A stretch of DNA of 64,000 nt. Source: Oscillospiraceae bacterium. Lineage in GTDB: Bacteria > Bacillota > Clostridia > Oscillospirales > Ruminococcaceae. The stretch spans positions 363,792-427,791 of the forward strand of contig JAJQIF010000009.1 of NCBI GenBank assembly GCA_021199355.1, read 5' to 3'. The position numbers and the translations under genes were made by a program. Positions within the stretch are counted from its first letter, which is position 1. Each line of letters starts with the position of its first letter. The notes under the pieces were generated by a model. It was not told the DNA's origin. It saw only the letters and a list, made by a program, of their open reading frames with translations, and did not search any database. Of the stretch, positions 52,875-60,734 are shown piece after piece.

Positions 52875-55076
52875 ATGACAAAAGCTATGGAAATACTTAA
52901 TAGTCTGACGCTCGAAGAAAAGGCGTCTCTGACGTCCGGCAAGGACTGTTGGAGGACGGTTGACATTGAGGGGAAGCTCGCAAGCATCATGATGAGCGAC
53001 GGTCCTCATGGCTTGAGGAAAGAGGAAAACGGCGGGACTGTGGCGGCGACTTGCTTTCCGTCAAGTGCAACTGTTGCAAACAGCTGGGATGAGAACTTGA
53101 TTTATAAGATTGGCGAGGCTCTCGGCGAAGAATGCCTTGCAAACGATGTTCAGGTCATTCTGGGACCGGGAGTTAATATCAAGAGATCTCCTCTTTGCGG
53201 AAGAAATTTCGAATACTTTTCCGAGGATCCGCTACTCGCTACAATGATGGCTTCCGGACATATAAGGGGAGTGCAGTCAAAGGGAGTCGGAGCCTGCATC
53301 AAGCACTTTGCCGCCAACAATCAGGAAACCGACCGCTTCTCAGTCAATGCTGTTATCGACGAGAGGACTCTCAGAGAGATTTATCTTTCAAGCTTCGAGG
53401 AAGCCGTCAAAGAAGCTAAGCCCTGGATGATAATGTCCGCATACAACCGTCTTAACGGAGATTATTGCTCCGAAAGCAAGTATCTTCTCACCGACGTTCT
53501 CCGCGATGATTGGGGATATGAAGGTGTAGTAGTTTCCGACTGGGGAGCCGCAAATGAACCGGTCGACGGCGTTAAAGCCGGTCTCGATATCCGCATGCCC
53601 GGACCAGTTCCGTCAGCGGACGCCGCAATAGTCGAAGCTGTGGAGTCCGGTAAACTCTCTATGGACGAGCTTGACAAGAACGTCTTGAGAATAATTGAGC
53701 TCGTAGAGAAGGGGATTGCCGGCAGAATTGCTGATTATAAAACTGATATGACAGCTCACAATGAGCTCGCCATGAGAGCCGCCGAAGAAAGCGCAGTTCT
53801 GCTTAAGAACAACAATAACGTCCTGCCTCTTGACAAGTCCGACAGGATAGCTCTTATCGGTGCATTTGCCGAAGAAATCCGCTATCAGGGCGGAGGAAGT
53901 AGCTGTGTCAATGCAACCGAGGTCTCGAATCTGTTGCAGGCTTTTGACGACAAGGATGTCAATTATACATATGCCAAGGGCTTTAAAACAGAAGACGACT
54001 CAATCGACGACGGTCTCGTTTCGGAAGCTGTTGCGATTGCCGATAAGTCAGATAAAATTGTAATGTGCATGGGTCTTCCTTTCAGAATGGAAAGCGAAGG
54101 CTTTGACAGATGGACAATGTCCTTGCCTTTAAATCAGACTGAGCTCTTCAACAAGCTTTCTGCACTCGGCAAGCCGATTGTAATCGTTCTCTTCCAGGGT
54201 TCACCCGTAGAGATGGAATGGAGCGAAGGCGCCGACTCCATACTTGCAATGTACACCGGCGGACAGGCAGTTGCAAAGGCTTGCGCAAATATCCTGTTCG
54301 GCGACGCAGTTCCTTGCGGTAAGCTCTCTGAGACTTGGGCATTAAAGCTCGAAAACAACCCGACAGCTTTAAGCTTCCCGGAAAAAGGGACTGCAACCTA
54401 TGGCGAGGGAATATACGTCGGCTACAGATACTACGACAAGAAAAAGCTTGACGTCATGTACCCCTTCGGCTACGGTCTCAGCTATACTGATTTTGAGTAC
54501 AGCGATCTGAAGCTTTCGGCAACCGACATTTCCGAATCCGATACTCTAGAAGTCAGCTTCAAAATTAAAAATACCGGCAGTGTCGCCGGAAAAGAGATAT
54601 GTGAGCTCTATGTCGAGCCGACCTATCCGTCTGTTTCAAGACCCGTAAGGGAACTTAAGGGCTTCAAGAAGATTTATCTTGATTCGGGAGAAGAGAAGAC
54701 GGTCACAATGACCCTTGACAAGCGCAGTTTCGCTTACTACGATGTCGAATCCCACGACTGGCAGGTTGATACCACAGTCTACAAGATTCTCGTCGGTCCG
54801 TCATCAAGAGACTTGCCGCTTATGGCTTCTGTCAAAGTCAACAGCTTGCGCACAAGCAAAACTTTCTTCACAACTGATTCACGAGTATATGAGCTCAATG
54901 CCAATCCAGTCTCGAAAGAAGCCCTGGATAAACTTCTTACGGAAGATTTAAAGCTCGACATATCTGCACTTTCGATAGATTTACCGCTTTCAAAGCTCGT
55001 CGGCTTCAGCGGAGGAATCCTCAGCGTAGATATGCTCGATAAGTTTGTAGCCGATCTTAATGAGAAAATCAAGTAA
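52875..55076 (+). CDS. glycoside hydrolase family 3 beta-glucosidase-like enzyme
   Basis: 733-residue cytoplasmic enzyme (no signal peptide) with GH3 N-terminal barrel, GH3 C-terminal domain and a fibronectin-III-like domain. The nucleophile is Asp222 in VVVSDWGA; KHFAANNQETDR is the conserved substrate loop; the C-terminal region YRYYDKKKLDVMYPFGYGLSYTDF is the Fn3-like start. Typical activity is on beta-glucosides or related oligosaccharides taken up by the cell. Ribosome site CGGAGGT and its own promoter suggest independent control; no transporter lies beside it. Confidence 0.95.
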   Translation: MTKAMEILNSLTLEEKASLTSGKDCWRTVDIEGKLASIMMSDGPHGLRKEENGGTVAATCFPSSATVANSWDENLIYKIGEALGEECLANDVQVILGPGVNIKRSPLCGRNFEYFSEDPLLATMMASGHIRGVQSKGVGACIKHFAANNQETDRFSVNAVIDERTLREIYLSSFEEAVKEAKPWMIMSAYNRLNGDYCSESKYLLTDVLRDDWGYEGVVVSDWGAANEPVDGVKAGLDIRMPGPVPSADAAIVEAVESGKLSMDELDKNVLRIIELVEKGIAGRIADYKTDMTAHNELAMRAAEESAVLLKNNNNVLPLDKSDRIALIGAFAEEIRYQGGGSSCVNATEVSNLLQAFDDKDVNYTYAKGFKTEDDSIDDGLVSEAVAIADKSDKIVMCMGLPFRMESEGFDRWTMSLPLNQTELFNKLSALGKPIVIVLFQGSPVEMEWSEGADSILAMYTGGQAVAKACANILFGDAVPCGKLSETWALKLENNPTALSFPEKGTATYGEGIYVGYRYYDKKKLDVMYPFGYGLSYTDFEYSDLKLSATDISESDTLEVSFKIKNTGSVAGKEICELYVEPTYPSVSRPVRELKGFKKIYLDSGEEKTVTMTLDKRSFAYYDVESHDWQVDTTVYKILVGPSSRDLPLMASVKVNSLRTSKTFFTTDSRVYELNANPVSKEALDKLLTEDLKLDISALSIDLPLSKLVGFSGGILSVDMLDKFVADLNEKIK

Positions 55077-55084
55077 TATAAAAA

Positions 55085-55115
55085 AACGAGGTAGTTTCCA
55101 CTACCTCGTTAATTT
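55085..55115. terminator. bidirectional terminator between GH3 and gtrA-like genes
   Basis: 11-bp stem AACGAGGTAGT/ACTACCTCGTT (55085-55095 with 55100-55110), preceded by As and followed by TTTTT. It lies between converging genes. Confidence 0.9.
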
Positions 55116-55529
55116 TTACTTTTTATCGCTGACAGCACTGTTAATGCTGTCCCCAAACACAAAGAACCTGTCGTAAAGAAACTCTAAAACAAAGTTCAGT
55201 ATCATCGACACAGCGAGAACTATGTACTCATTGACTCCAATTTCTTCAAGAGCATTTCCTCCGATGGTCGAAATGGGAGTGAAAACAAGATAGAAAACCG
55301 CTACTTTCACCATTGCTATCGGAATATTATTTGCGGAGCGGAAGGTGAATTTTCGGTTGAAGGTGAAGTTCCACAGCACAGATGCCACAAGTGCAGTTAA
55401 ATAGCAAACCCAGTAATTCAGCAAAAAGCCCTCGTTCAGAATCGTAAATACAATAATCTGAATTACACCTGCACTGATTGAGAACAGCACAAATTTCGAT
55501 GCCCGGATTATTTCTTCTTTGGTTTTCAT
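55116..55529 (-). CDS. GtrA-family membrane protein
   Basis: 137-residue protein with four transmembrane helices, family GtrA, which is thought to flip or handle undecaprenyl-linked sugars for surface polysaccharide or teichoic acid glycosylation. FVLFSISAGVIQIIVF, WNFTFNRKFTF and the C-terminal LEFLYDRFFVF are characteristic. ATG 55529 has GAGGCGAG at 6 bases; the more upstream ATG 55544 lacks a site. It is a lone minus-strand gene with its own promoter. Confidence 0.9.
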   Translation of the reverse strand: MKTKEEIIRASKFVLFSISAGVIQIIVFTILNEGFLLNYWVCYLTALVASVLWNFTFNRKFTFRSANNIPIAMVKVAVFYLVFTPISTIGGNALEEIGVNEYIVLAVSMILNFVLEFLYDRFFVFGDSINSAVSDKK

Positions 55530-55569
55530 AAATTCTCGCCTCATTCAGAATATCGTCACTTTTAATCCA

Positions 55570-55598
55570 AGTGTAGCATCTAATCAGTATTTTGTCAA
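55570..55598 (-). promoter_or_regulatory. promoter of the gtrA-like gene
   Basis: Minus strand TTGACA (complement of 55593-55598), 17-base spacer, TACACT (complement of 55570-55575). Confidence 0.75.
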
Positions 55599-55663
55599 GC
55601 ATCATTACCCGCATCAGAAGAATCGCTCTCACCATTTCCGAAAAACTGTTTACCCATTTCGCC

Positions 55664-55692
55664 TTGACAAAATCCCTTGAATCCTGTATCAT
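55664..55692 (+). promoter_or_regulatory. promoter of the DUF1538-PII operon
   Basis: TTGACA (55664-55669), 17-base spacer, TATCAT (55687-55692, 5 of 6). Confidence 0.78.
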
Positions 55693-55752
55693 TACAGTAT
55701 TATAAATTGCAATTCCAGAAGGTGATCTTTAAGAGTCGAAAGGGCGAGGTAA

Positions 55753-57300
55753 ATGAACCCTAAAATAAGAGAAAAAACGATGGAGGCGTTTGCTTCCGTC
55801 TTACCTATAACAATAATCGTGCTCGTTCTGAGCATAGTTTTGGTTCCCGTAGAGCTTGGAACATTCGTAATGTTCCTGGCGGGTGCGGTCATGCTTATTG
55901 TCGGCATGGGCTTTTTCCAGCTCGGCGCCGAAATGGCAATGACACCACTTGGCGAGGGCATAGGCGTAATGATTTCAAAGTCCAGTAAAACTGTCATCGC
56001 ATTGGTGACGAGCTTTGTCATGGGCACAATCATAACGCTTGCCGAGCCTGATTTGCAGGTCTTGGCGAATCAGGTTCCCTCAATTCCGAATCGGGTTCTC
56101 ATATGGGCAGTCGCTGTCGGAATGGGAGGATTATTCTCGGTCGCTGTTGTGAGAATCGGTAAGCGAATCAAGCTTTCAAATCTTTTGTTAATTCTCTATG
56201 CAATAGTCATAGTGCTTTCATTCTTTGTACCATCTGAATTTTTGGCAGTCTCATTTGATGCCGGAGGTGTTACAACCGGTCCCATAACCGTCCCGTTCAT
56301 AATGGCTATGGGTGTCGGCATGGCTTCCGTCAGAAGCGATAAAAATGCCTCTGACGACAGCTTCGGTCTTGTGGCTATATCAAGCATAGGACCGATAATT
56401 GCCGTTCTTATCTTGGGAATCTTTTATAAGCCGACCGGCGCAGAATATGCGGGGACAGAGCTTTCAACGGCTGTCACGACTCAGGACGCCGCAAAGGAGT
56501 TTCTGTTTGCGATTCCGGAGTATATAGAGGAAGTTCTGATTTCTATACTGCCGATACTCGGCATGTTCGTAATCTTCCAGCTTATCAGCCACCGTTATCG
56601 TAAAAGACAGATTAAGAGGATTCTCGTCGGATTTGTCTATACTTTCATAGGCTTGGTGCTCTTCCTTACAGGCGTCAATGTCGGCTTTTCGCAGGTAGGC
56701 ACGGTTATCGGTCGAGATCTCGCTTCATCCAACATGAAATGGCTTCTTGTACCGGTCGGAATGCTTATAGGCTACTACATAGTAAAAGCAGAACCCGCAA
56801 TCCAGATTCTTAACAAACAGGTTTCGGATGTCACAAACGGTGTCGTTTCCGCAAAGCAAATGAACACCTGCATGTCAATCGGCGTATCTGTTTCTGTCGG
56901 TCTTTCTATGCTTAGAGTAATCTTGGGCATACCGATTCAGTATGTCCTGATACCCGGTTATCTGATAGCAATAATCTTGTCGAGATTCGTGCCTGATATA
57001 TTTGTGGGTATAGCCTTTGACTCCGGCGGCGTTGCCAGCGGACCTATGACAAGCACATTTCTTCTTCCGCTCAGCATAGGAGCGTGCGAAGCTCTCGGCG
57101 GAAACATAATGACAGATGCGTTCGGAGTTGTTGCACTCGTCGCTCTTACACCGCTTATAGCCGTTCAGCTTATGGGACTTTCGTATAAGCTGAAGCAGAA
57201 GATGGCGGAAAAGGCAGCTGTCGCAATTACAGAGCCGGATGTCATTGAAGATTTTGATGAGATTATAGATTTTGAGGAGGTAGGAAAGGATGGAGAATGA
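55753..57300 (+). CDS. DUF1538 integral membrane protein
   Basis: 515-residue polytopic protein with about 14 helices arranged as two homologous halves, as in DUF1538. Each half carries a matched loop: FDAGGVTTGPITVPF (about 168-182) and FDSGGVASGPMTSTF (about 422-436), in a re-entrant or pore-like setting. Family members are predicted transporters and frequently sit beside a PII-type regulator, as here (11-base overlap). Substrate unknown; the paired Gly-rich loops suggest an inverted or tandem repeat transporter fold. Confidence 0.88.
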   Translation: MNPKIREKTMEAFASVLPITIIVLVLSIVLVPVELGTFVMFLAGAVMLIVGMGFFQLGAEMAMTPLGEGIGVMISKSSKTVIALVTSFVMGTIITLAEPDLQVLANQVPSIPNRVLIWAVAVGMGGLFSVAVVRIGKRIKLSNLLLILYAIVIVLSFFVPSEFLAVSFDAGGVTTGPITVPFIMAMGVGMASVRSDKNASDDSFGLVAISSIGPIIAVLILGIFYKPTGAEYAGTELSTAVTTQDAAKEFLFAIPEYIEEVLISILPILGMFVIFQLISHRYRKRQIKRILVGFVYTFIGLVLFLTGVNVGFSQVGTVIGRDLASSNMKWLLVPVGMLIGYYIVKAEPAIQILNKQVSDVTNGVVSAKQMNTCMSIGVSVSVGLSMLRVILGIPIQYVLIPGYLIAIILSRFVPDIFVGIAFDSGGVASGPMTSTFLLPLSIGACEALGGNIMTDAFGVVALVALTPLIAVQLMGLSYKLKQKMAEKAAVAITEPDVIEDFDEIIDFEEVGKDGE

Positions 57301-57994
57301 CCGTCTGGCTTTCAGAATGCTGTTTATGATATCAAACCCGAAGCTTGCTGACAAGGCAAATTCACTGTTCAGGCAGAGCGGAATTCCTCTTTATTACCGC
57401 TTCCACGGCAAGGGAACCGCTTCAAGCGAGATTAAGGAAATATTAGGTCTCGGAAACGTCGACAGGATGATTTTAATCAGTATTCTCCCGAAGCCGATGT
57501 CCGACAAGATGCTTCAAAAGCTGAATAAAGAGCTGATTCTCAACTCTCCCAACAGCGGTATCGCTTTTAGCACCGTTTTGTCGGGAGGTAGCGGAGTGCT
57601 CCTCAATCGTCTAAAAAAGCTGAATTCACAATATGCCGATGACGCAGAAAAGCTTATAGGCAAGGAAAGGAATGTATACGAAATGCCCGAGCCAAGACAC
57701 GCACTTATAATGGCAATAGTAAATCAAGGCTACTCGGAGGATGTAATGGATGTCGCAAGGGATGCCGGTGCCACCGGCGGAACTGTCTTGCATGCAAGGG
57801 AAGCCGTCAACGAAGATACCTACGAATTCTGGGGAGTTCCGGTTCAGCCGGAGCGCGAGATTATCATGATAATTTCTTCGCAGGAGGACAAGCTTCCCAT
57901 AATGAAGGCGATAGGCGAAAGCTGTGGATTAAATTCTCCGGCGAAAGGACTTGTTGTTTCGATGCCCGTTGATAACGTTGCCGGAATTGCCTGA
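57290..57994 (+). CDS. tandem PII-like regulatory protein
   Basis: 234 residues with two GlnB-like ferredoxin-fold units. The first (about 4-115) has RMLFMISNPKLADKANSLFR, the T-loop region FHGKGTASSEIKEILG, and DRMILISILPK. The second (about 133-232) has HALIMAIVNQGYSEDVMDVA, AGATGGTVLHAREA and REIIMIISSQEDK. PII proteins sense ATP/ADP and small molecules and gate membrane transporters by direct contact. Overlap with the DUF1538 gene implies that it controls that protein. No Tyr or Ser target of uridylylation/phosphorylation is obvious in the T-loops. Confidence 0.88.
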   Translation: MENDRLAFRMLFMISNPKLADKANSLFRQSGIPLYYRFHGKGTASSEIKEILGLGNVDRMILISILPKPMSDKMLQKLNKELILNSPNSGIAFSTVLSGGSGVLLNRLKKLNSQYADDAEKLIGKERNVYEMPEPRHALIMAIVNQGYSEDVMDVARDAGATGGTVLHAREAVNEDTYEFWGVPVQPEREIIMIISSQEDKLPIMKAIGESCGLNSPAKGLVVSMPVDNVAGIA

Positions 57995-58004
57995 TAATTT
58001 TCAT

Positions 58005-58036
58005 AAGTGAGGCAGTATTTCTGCCTCGCTTTTTTA
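58005..58036 (+). terminator. terminator after the PII-like gene
   Basis: Stem AAGTGAGGCAG/CTGCCTCGCTT (58005-58015 with 58021-58031), one G-T pair, followed by Ts. Confidence 0.88.
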
Positions 58037-58047
58037 TGCTACAATTC

Positions 58048-58076
58048 TTGACAAGAGCCACGCTATGCGCTATAAT
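58048..58076 (+). promoter_or_regulatory. consensus promoter of the HD hydrolase-mnmA operon
   Basis: TTGACA (58048-58053), 17-base spacer, TATAAT (58071-58076), a perfect match. Confidence 0.9.
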
Positions 58077-58129
58077 GTCTAAAGTCTATTTTTTTGATAG
58101 GTTTTTCGTTTTATAAAGGAGAAATTGCT

Positions 58130-58708
58130 ATGAGCGAGAAATTGAATTACACAAGAGCCGAGGCTTGGGAGCTTCTGAACGAATTTAATAAAGAGCCGTT
58201 CCACATTCGCCACGCTGTAACCGTTGAAGGTGTTATGAGATACTTTGCCGAAGCCTTAGGATACGGTGACGAAGCAGATCTTTGGGGAATAGTCGGACTT
58301 TTGCATGACCTTGACTTCGAAATGTACCCCGACCAACACTGCATCAAGAGTCAGGAAATAATGCGGGAACGTGGTTTGGATGAGAGAATCATTCACGGTA
58401 CAGCCAGCCACGGCTATGGGCTGACAGTTGATATAAAGCCTGAGCATGAAATGGAGAAGGTGCTCTATGCAACCGATGAGCTCACCGGTTTAATCGGAGC
58501 AGTCGCTATAATGAGACCGTCGAAGAGCGTTCAGGACCTTGAGCTCAAATCCGTCAAGAAGAAGTTCAAAACTCTTAACTTTGCCGCCGGATGCTCCCGT
58601 GAAGTCATTCAGAACGGTGCAGATATGCTCGATTGGACACTTGATGAACTTATAGAAAAGACGATTCTGGCGATGAGAAGCTGTGAAAGTGAGTATGAGA
58701 AATACTGA
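58130..58708 (+). CDS. HD-domain phosphohydrolase-like protein
   Basis: 192-residue soluble HD-superfamily protein. RHAVTVEGVMRYFAEALG supplies the first His, GLLHDLDFEMYPDQH the HD metal pair, and HGTASHGYGL another His; TDELTGLIGAVAIM follows. Such proteins hydrolyse phosphomonoesters or nucleotides. AAAGGAGAA precedes the ATG; the frame opens at 58094 without a site. Its end slightly precedes mnmA, so the genes are probably co-transcribed. Confidence 0.88.
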   Translation: MSEKLNYTRAEAWELLNEFNKEPFHIRHAVTVEGVMRYFAEALGYGDEADLWGIVGLLHDLDFEMYPDQHCIKSQEIMRERGLDERIIHGTASHGYGLTVDIKPEHEMEKVLYATDELTGLIGAVAIMRPSKSVQDLELKSVKKKFKTLNFAAGCSREVIQNGADMLDWTLDELIEKTILAMRSCESEYEKY

Positions 58709-58733
58709 TATTATTTTTCGGAGTGTAGAGCCT

Positions 58734-59831
58734 ATGGAGCTCGACAGAAACGGAGTTTTGATAGCCATGAGCGGCGGGGTTGACAGCTCTGTCGCGGCGT
58801 TTCTTATGCTAAAAAAAGGCTACAACTGTCTCGGCACCACAATGCGTCTCTATGATGGTGACGTTTCGAGCTCAAGTGTGCTTCACACCTGTTGTACAGA
58901 AAAGGACGTTGAAGATGCCGCTGAATGCGCATCAAGACTTGGAATTCCGTTTGAGGTTGCAAACTTCACAGCCGATTTCAGAGAAAAGATTATAGATAAG
59001 TTTATCAGAACTTACGAAAACGGTGGAACCCCGAACCCCTGCATAGACTGCAACCGTTATATGAAGTTCGGCAAGCTTATAGAGCACGCCAAAAGAAGAG
59101 GACTTTTCTATATCTGCACCGGTCACTATGCCCGAATCGAAGAAAGTGACGGCAGATTCCTCCTGAAAAAAGCTGTTGACCGGACGAAAGACCAAAGCTA
59201 CGTCTTATATTCTCTCACGCAGAATCAGCTTGAGTATATAAAATTCCCACTTGGCGAGATGACAAAAGCCGAAGTCAGAGCTTTGGCAGAACGTGAAGGC
59301 TTCCTGAACGCTCACAAGCACGACAGTCAGGATATCTGCTTTGTTCCGGACGGAGATTACGAGGCTTTTATGGAGAAGTACACAGGCAAGAGCTACCCCG
59401 AAGGTGATTTCAAGTTTTCCGATGGCAAAGTTGTCGGCAAGCACCACGGCGCGGTTGGTTACACGATAGGTCAGAGAAGGGGCTTGGGCATCTCATATAG
59501 CGAGCCAGTATATGTTTATGACAAAGATATGGATAACAATATCGTCTATGTCGGGACAGAGAGTATGCTCTACAGCACCGGTCTTATTGCGGACGATGTG
59601 AATTGGATTTTGTTCGATAAGCTTACAGACAAACTGAGAGTCACAGCAAAGACGAGATACCGTCAGAAGGAATTTTCTGCAATGGTTGAGCCGCTTGATA
59701 ACGGCGGATTCAAGCTTATATTTGATGAGCCTCAGAGAGCCGTCACGAAAGGGCAGGCAGTTGTCTTATATCAGGGAGATATAGTTTTAGGCGGCGGAAC
59801 CATAACCGAAGCGATTGGAGAGAATAGATAA
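58734..59831 (+). CDS. mnmA: tRNA 2-thiouridine(34) synthase
   Basis: 365-residue cytoplasmic enzyme that adds sulfur to U34 of tRNA-Gln, -Glu and -Lys. AMSGGVDSSVAAFL is the PP-loop, NPCIDCNRYMKFG holds the first catalytic Cys, DSQDICFVPDG the second, and GQRRGLGI the C-terminal domain. ATG 58734 has CGGAGTG; the open frame from 58683 overlaps the previous gene. The stop overlaps the next start (TAATG). A substrate, tRNA-Gln(TTG), is encoded at 6454. Confidence 0.96.
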   Translation: MELDRNGVLIAMSGGVDSSVAAFLMLKKGYNCLGTTMRLYDGDVSSSSVLHTCCTEKDVEDAAECASRLGIPFEVANFTADFREKIIDKFIRTYENGGTPNPCIDCNRYMKFGKLIEHAKRRGLFYICTGHYARIEESDGRFLLKKAVDRTKDQSYVLYSLTQNQLEYIKFPLGEMTKAEVRALAEREGFLNAHKHDSQDICFVPDGDYEAFMEKYTGKSYPEGDFKFSDGKVVGKHHGAVGYTIGQRRGLGISYSEPVYVYDKDMDNNIVYVGTESMLYSTGLIADDVNWILFDKLTDKLRVTAKTRYRQKEFSAMVEPLDNGGFKLIFDEPQRAVTKGQAVVLYQGDIVLGGGTITEAIGENR

Positions 59832-60703
59832 TGGCTAAAGATTTATTGCCATATCAGGAAATAGAGCGAAGCATCCAGACTGTTTTTTCGAGCGATATCT
59901 GGACGCCTTTTATGACTGCTATCAGGGACTACAAGCTCATAGAATCGGGCGACAGAATTGCCGCATGTATTTCCGGCGGCAAGGATTCGATGCTGATGGC
60001 AAAGCTTCTGCAGATATTACAACGTCACAGCGAGGTTCCGTTTGAGCTTACTTTTCTCGTGATGGATCCGGGCTATAATGAGCTCAATCGACAAAAAATC
60101 ATTGAAAACGCCGAGCTTCTGAATATTCCGATAACCATGTTCGAGACGAATATCTTTCAGGTTGCGAACAATACATATCGCAATCCCTGCTACCTCTGCG
60201 CCCGAATGAGGAGGGGACATCTTTACAACAAGGCAAAAGAGCTCGGCTGCAATAAGATTGCTCTCGGGCATCACTTCAACGATGTAGTGGAAACAACAGT
60301 CATGAGCATGTTCTACAGCTCTCAGCTTCAGGCAATGCCTCCTAAGGTTCATTCCAAGAACTTTGAGGGAATGGAGCTCATAAGACCTCTCTATTGCGTT
60401 CATGAGGACGATATAATCGCATGGAAGGAGTATAACAATCTCGAATTTATCCGATGCGCCTGCCGTTTTACCGAGAACTGCGACGCTTGCAATAACTCTT
60501 CAAAAAGACAAGAAGTCAAGAATCTTCTTAAAAGACTTCAGAAAGATAATCCGAGAATTTACAAGAGTATCTTCAACAGCATTCATAATGTCTGCCTTGA
60601 CACAGTAGTCGGATATAAAACAAAGGGCGTGCATTACGACTTCAATGAGATTTACGAAAATAAGGTTGACGACCGGCAAAATAAAAGTTATAATACACAG
60701 TAA
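59831..60703 (+). CDS. TtcA-like tRNA thiolation PP-loop enzyme
   Basis: 290-residue PP-loop ATPase of the TtcA/TtuA group. ISGGKDSMLMAKLL binds ATP, CYLCARMRRG holds a CxxC cluster pair, LGHHFNDVVETT follows, and CRFTENCDACNN has further Cys. TtcA makes 2-thiocytidine at position 32. It is coupled to mnmA by TAATG overlap, suggesting joint sulfur use. A promoter for the next gene lies inside its 3' end. The target base (C32 or another) is not settled by sequence. Confidence 0.9.
   Translation: MAKDLLPYQEIERSIQTVFSSDIWTPFMTAIRDYKLIESGDRIAACISGGKDSMLMAKLLQILQRHSEVPFELTFLVMDPGYNELNRQKIIENAELLNIPITMFETNIFQVANNTYRNPCYLCARMRRGHLYNKAKELGCNKIALGHHFNDVVETTVMSMFYSSQLQAMPPKVHSKNFEGMELIRPLYCVHEDDIIAWKEYNNLEFIRCACRFTENCDACNNSSKRQEVKNLLKRLQKDNPRIYKSIFNSIHNVCLDTVVGYKTKGVHYDFNEIYENKVDDRQNKSYNTQ
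60666..60694 (+). promoter_or_regulatory. promoter of the beta-helix protein gene
   Basis: TTGACG (60666-60671), 17-base spacer, TATAAT (60689-60694), inside the end of the TtcA-like gene. Confidence 0.75.
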
Positions 60704-60734
60704 GAGATTGTGAACATATAAAGGAGAAAACAGA

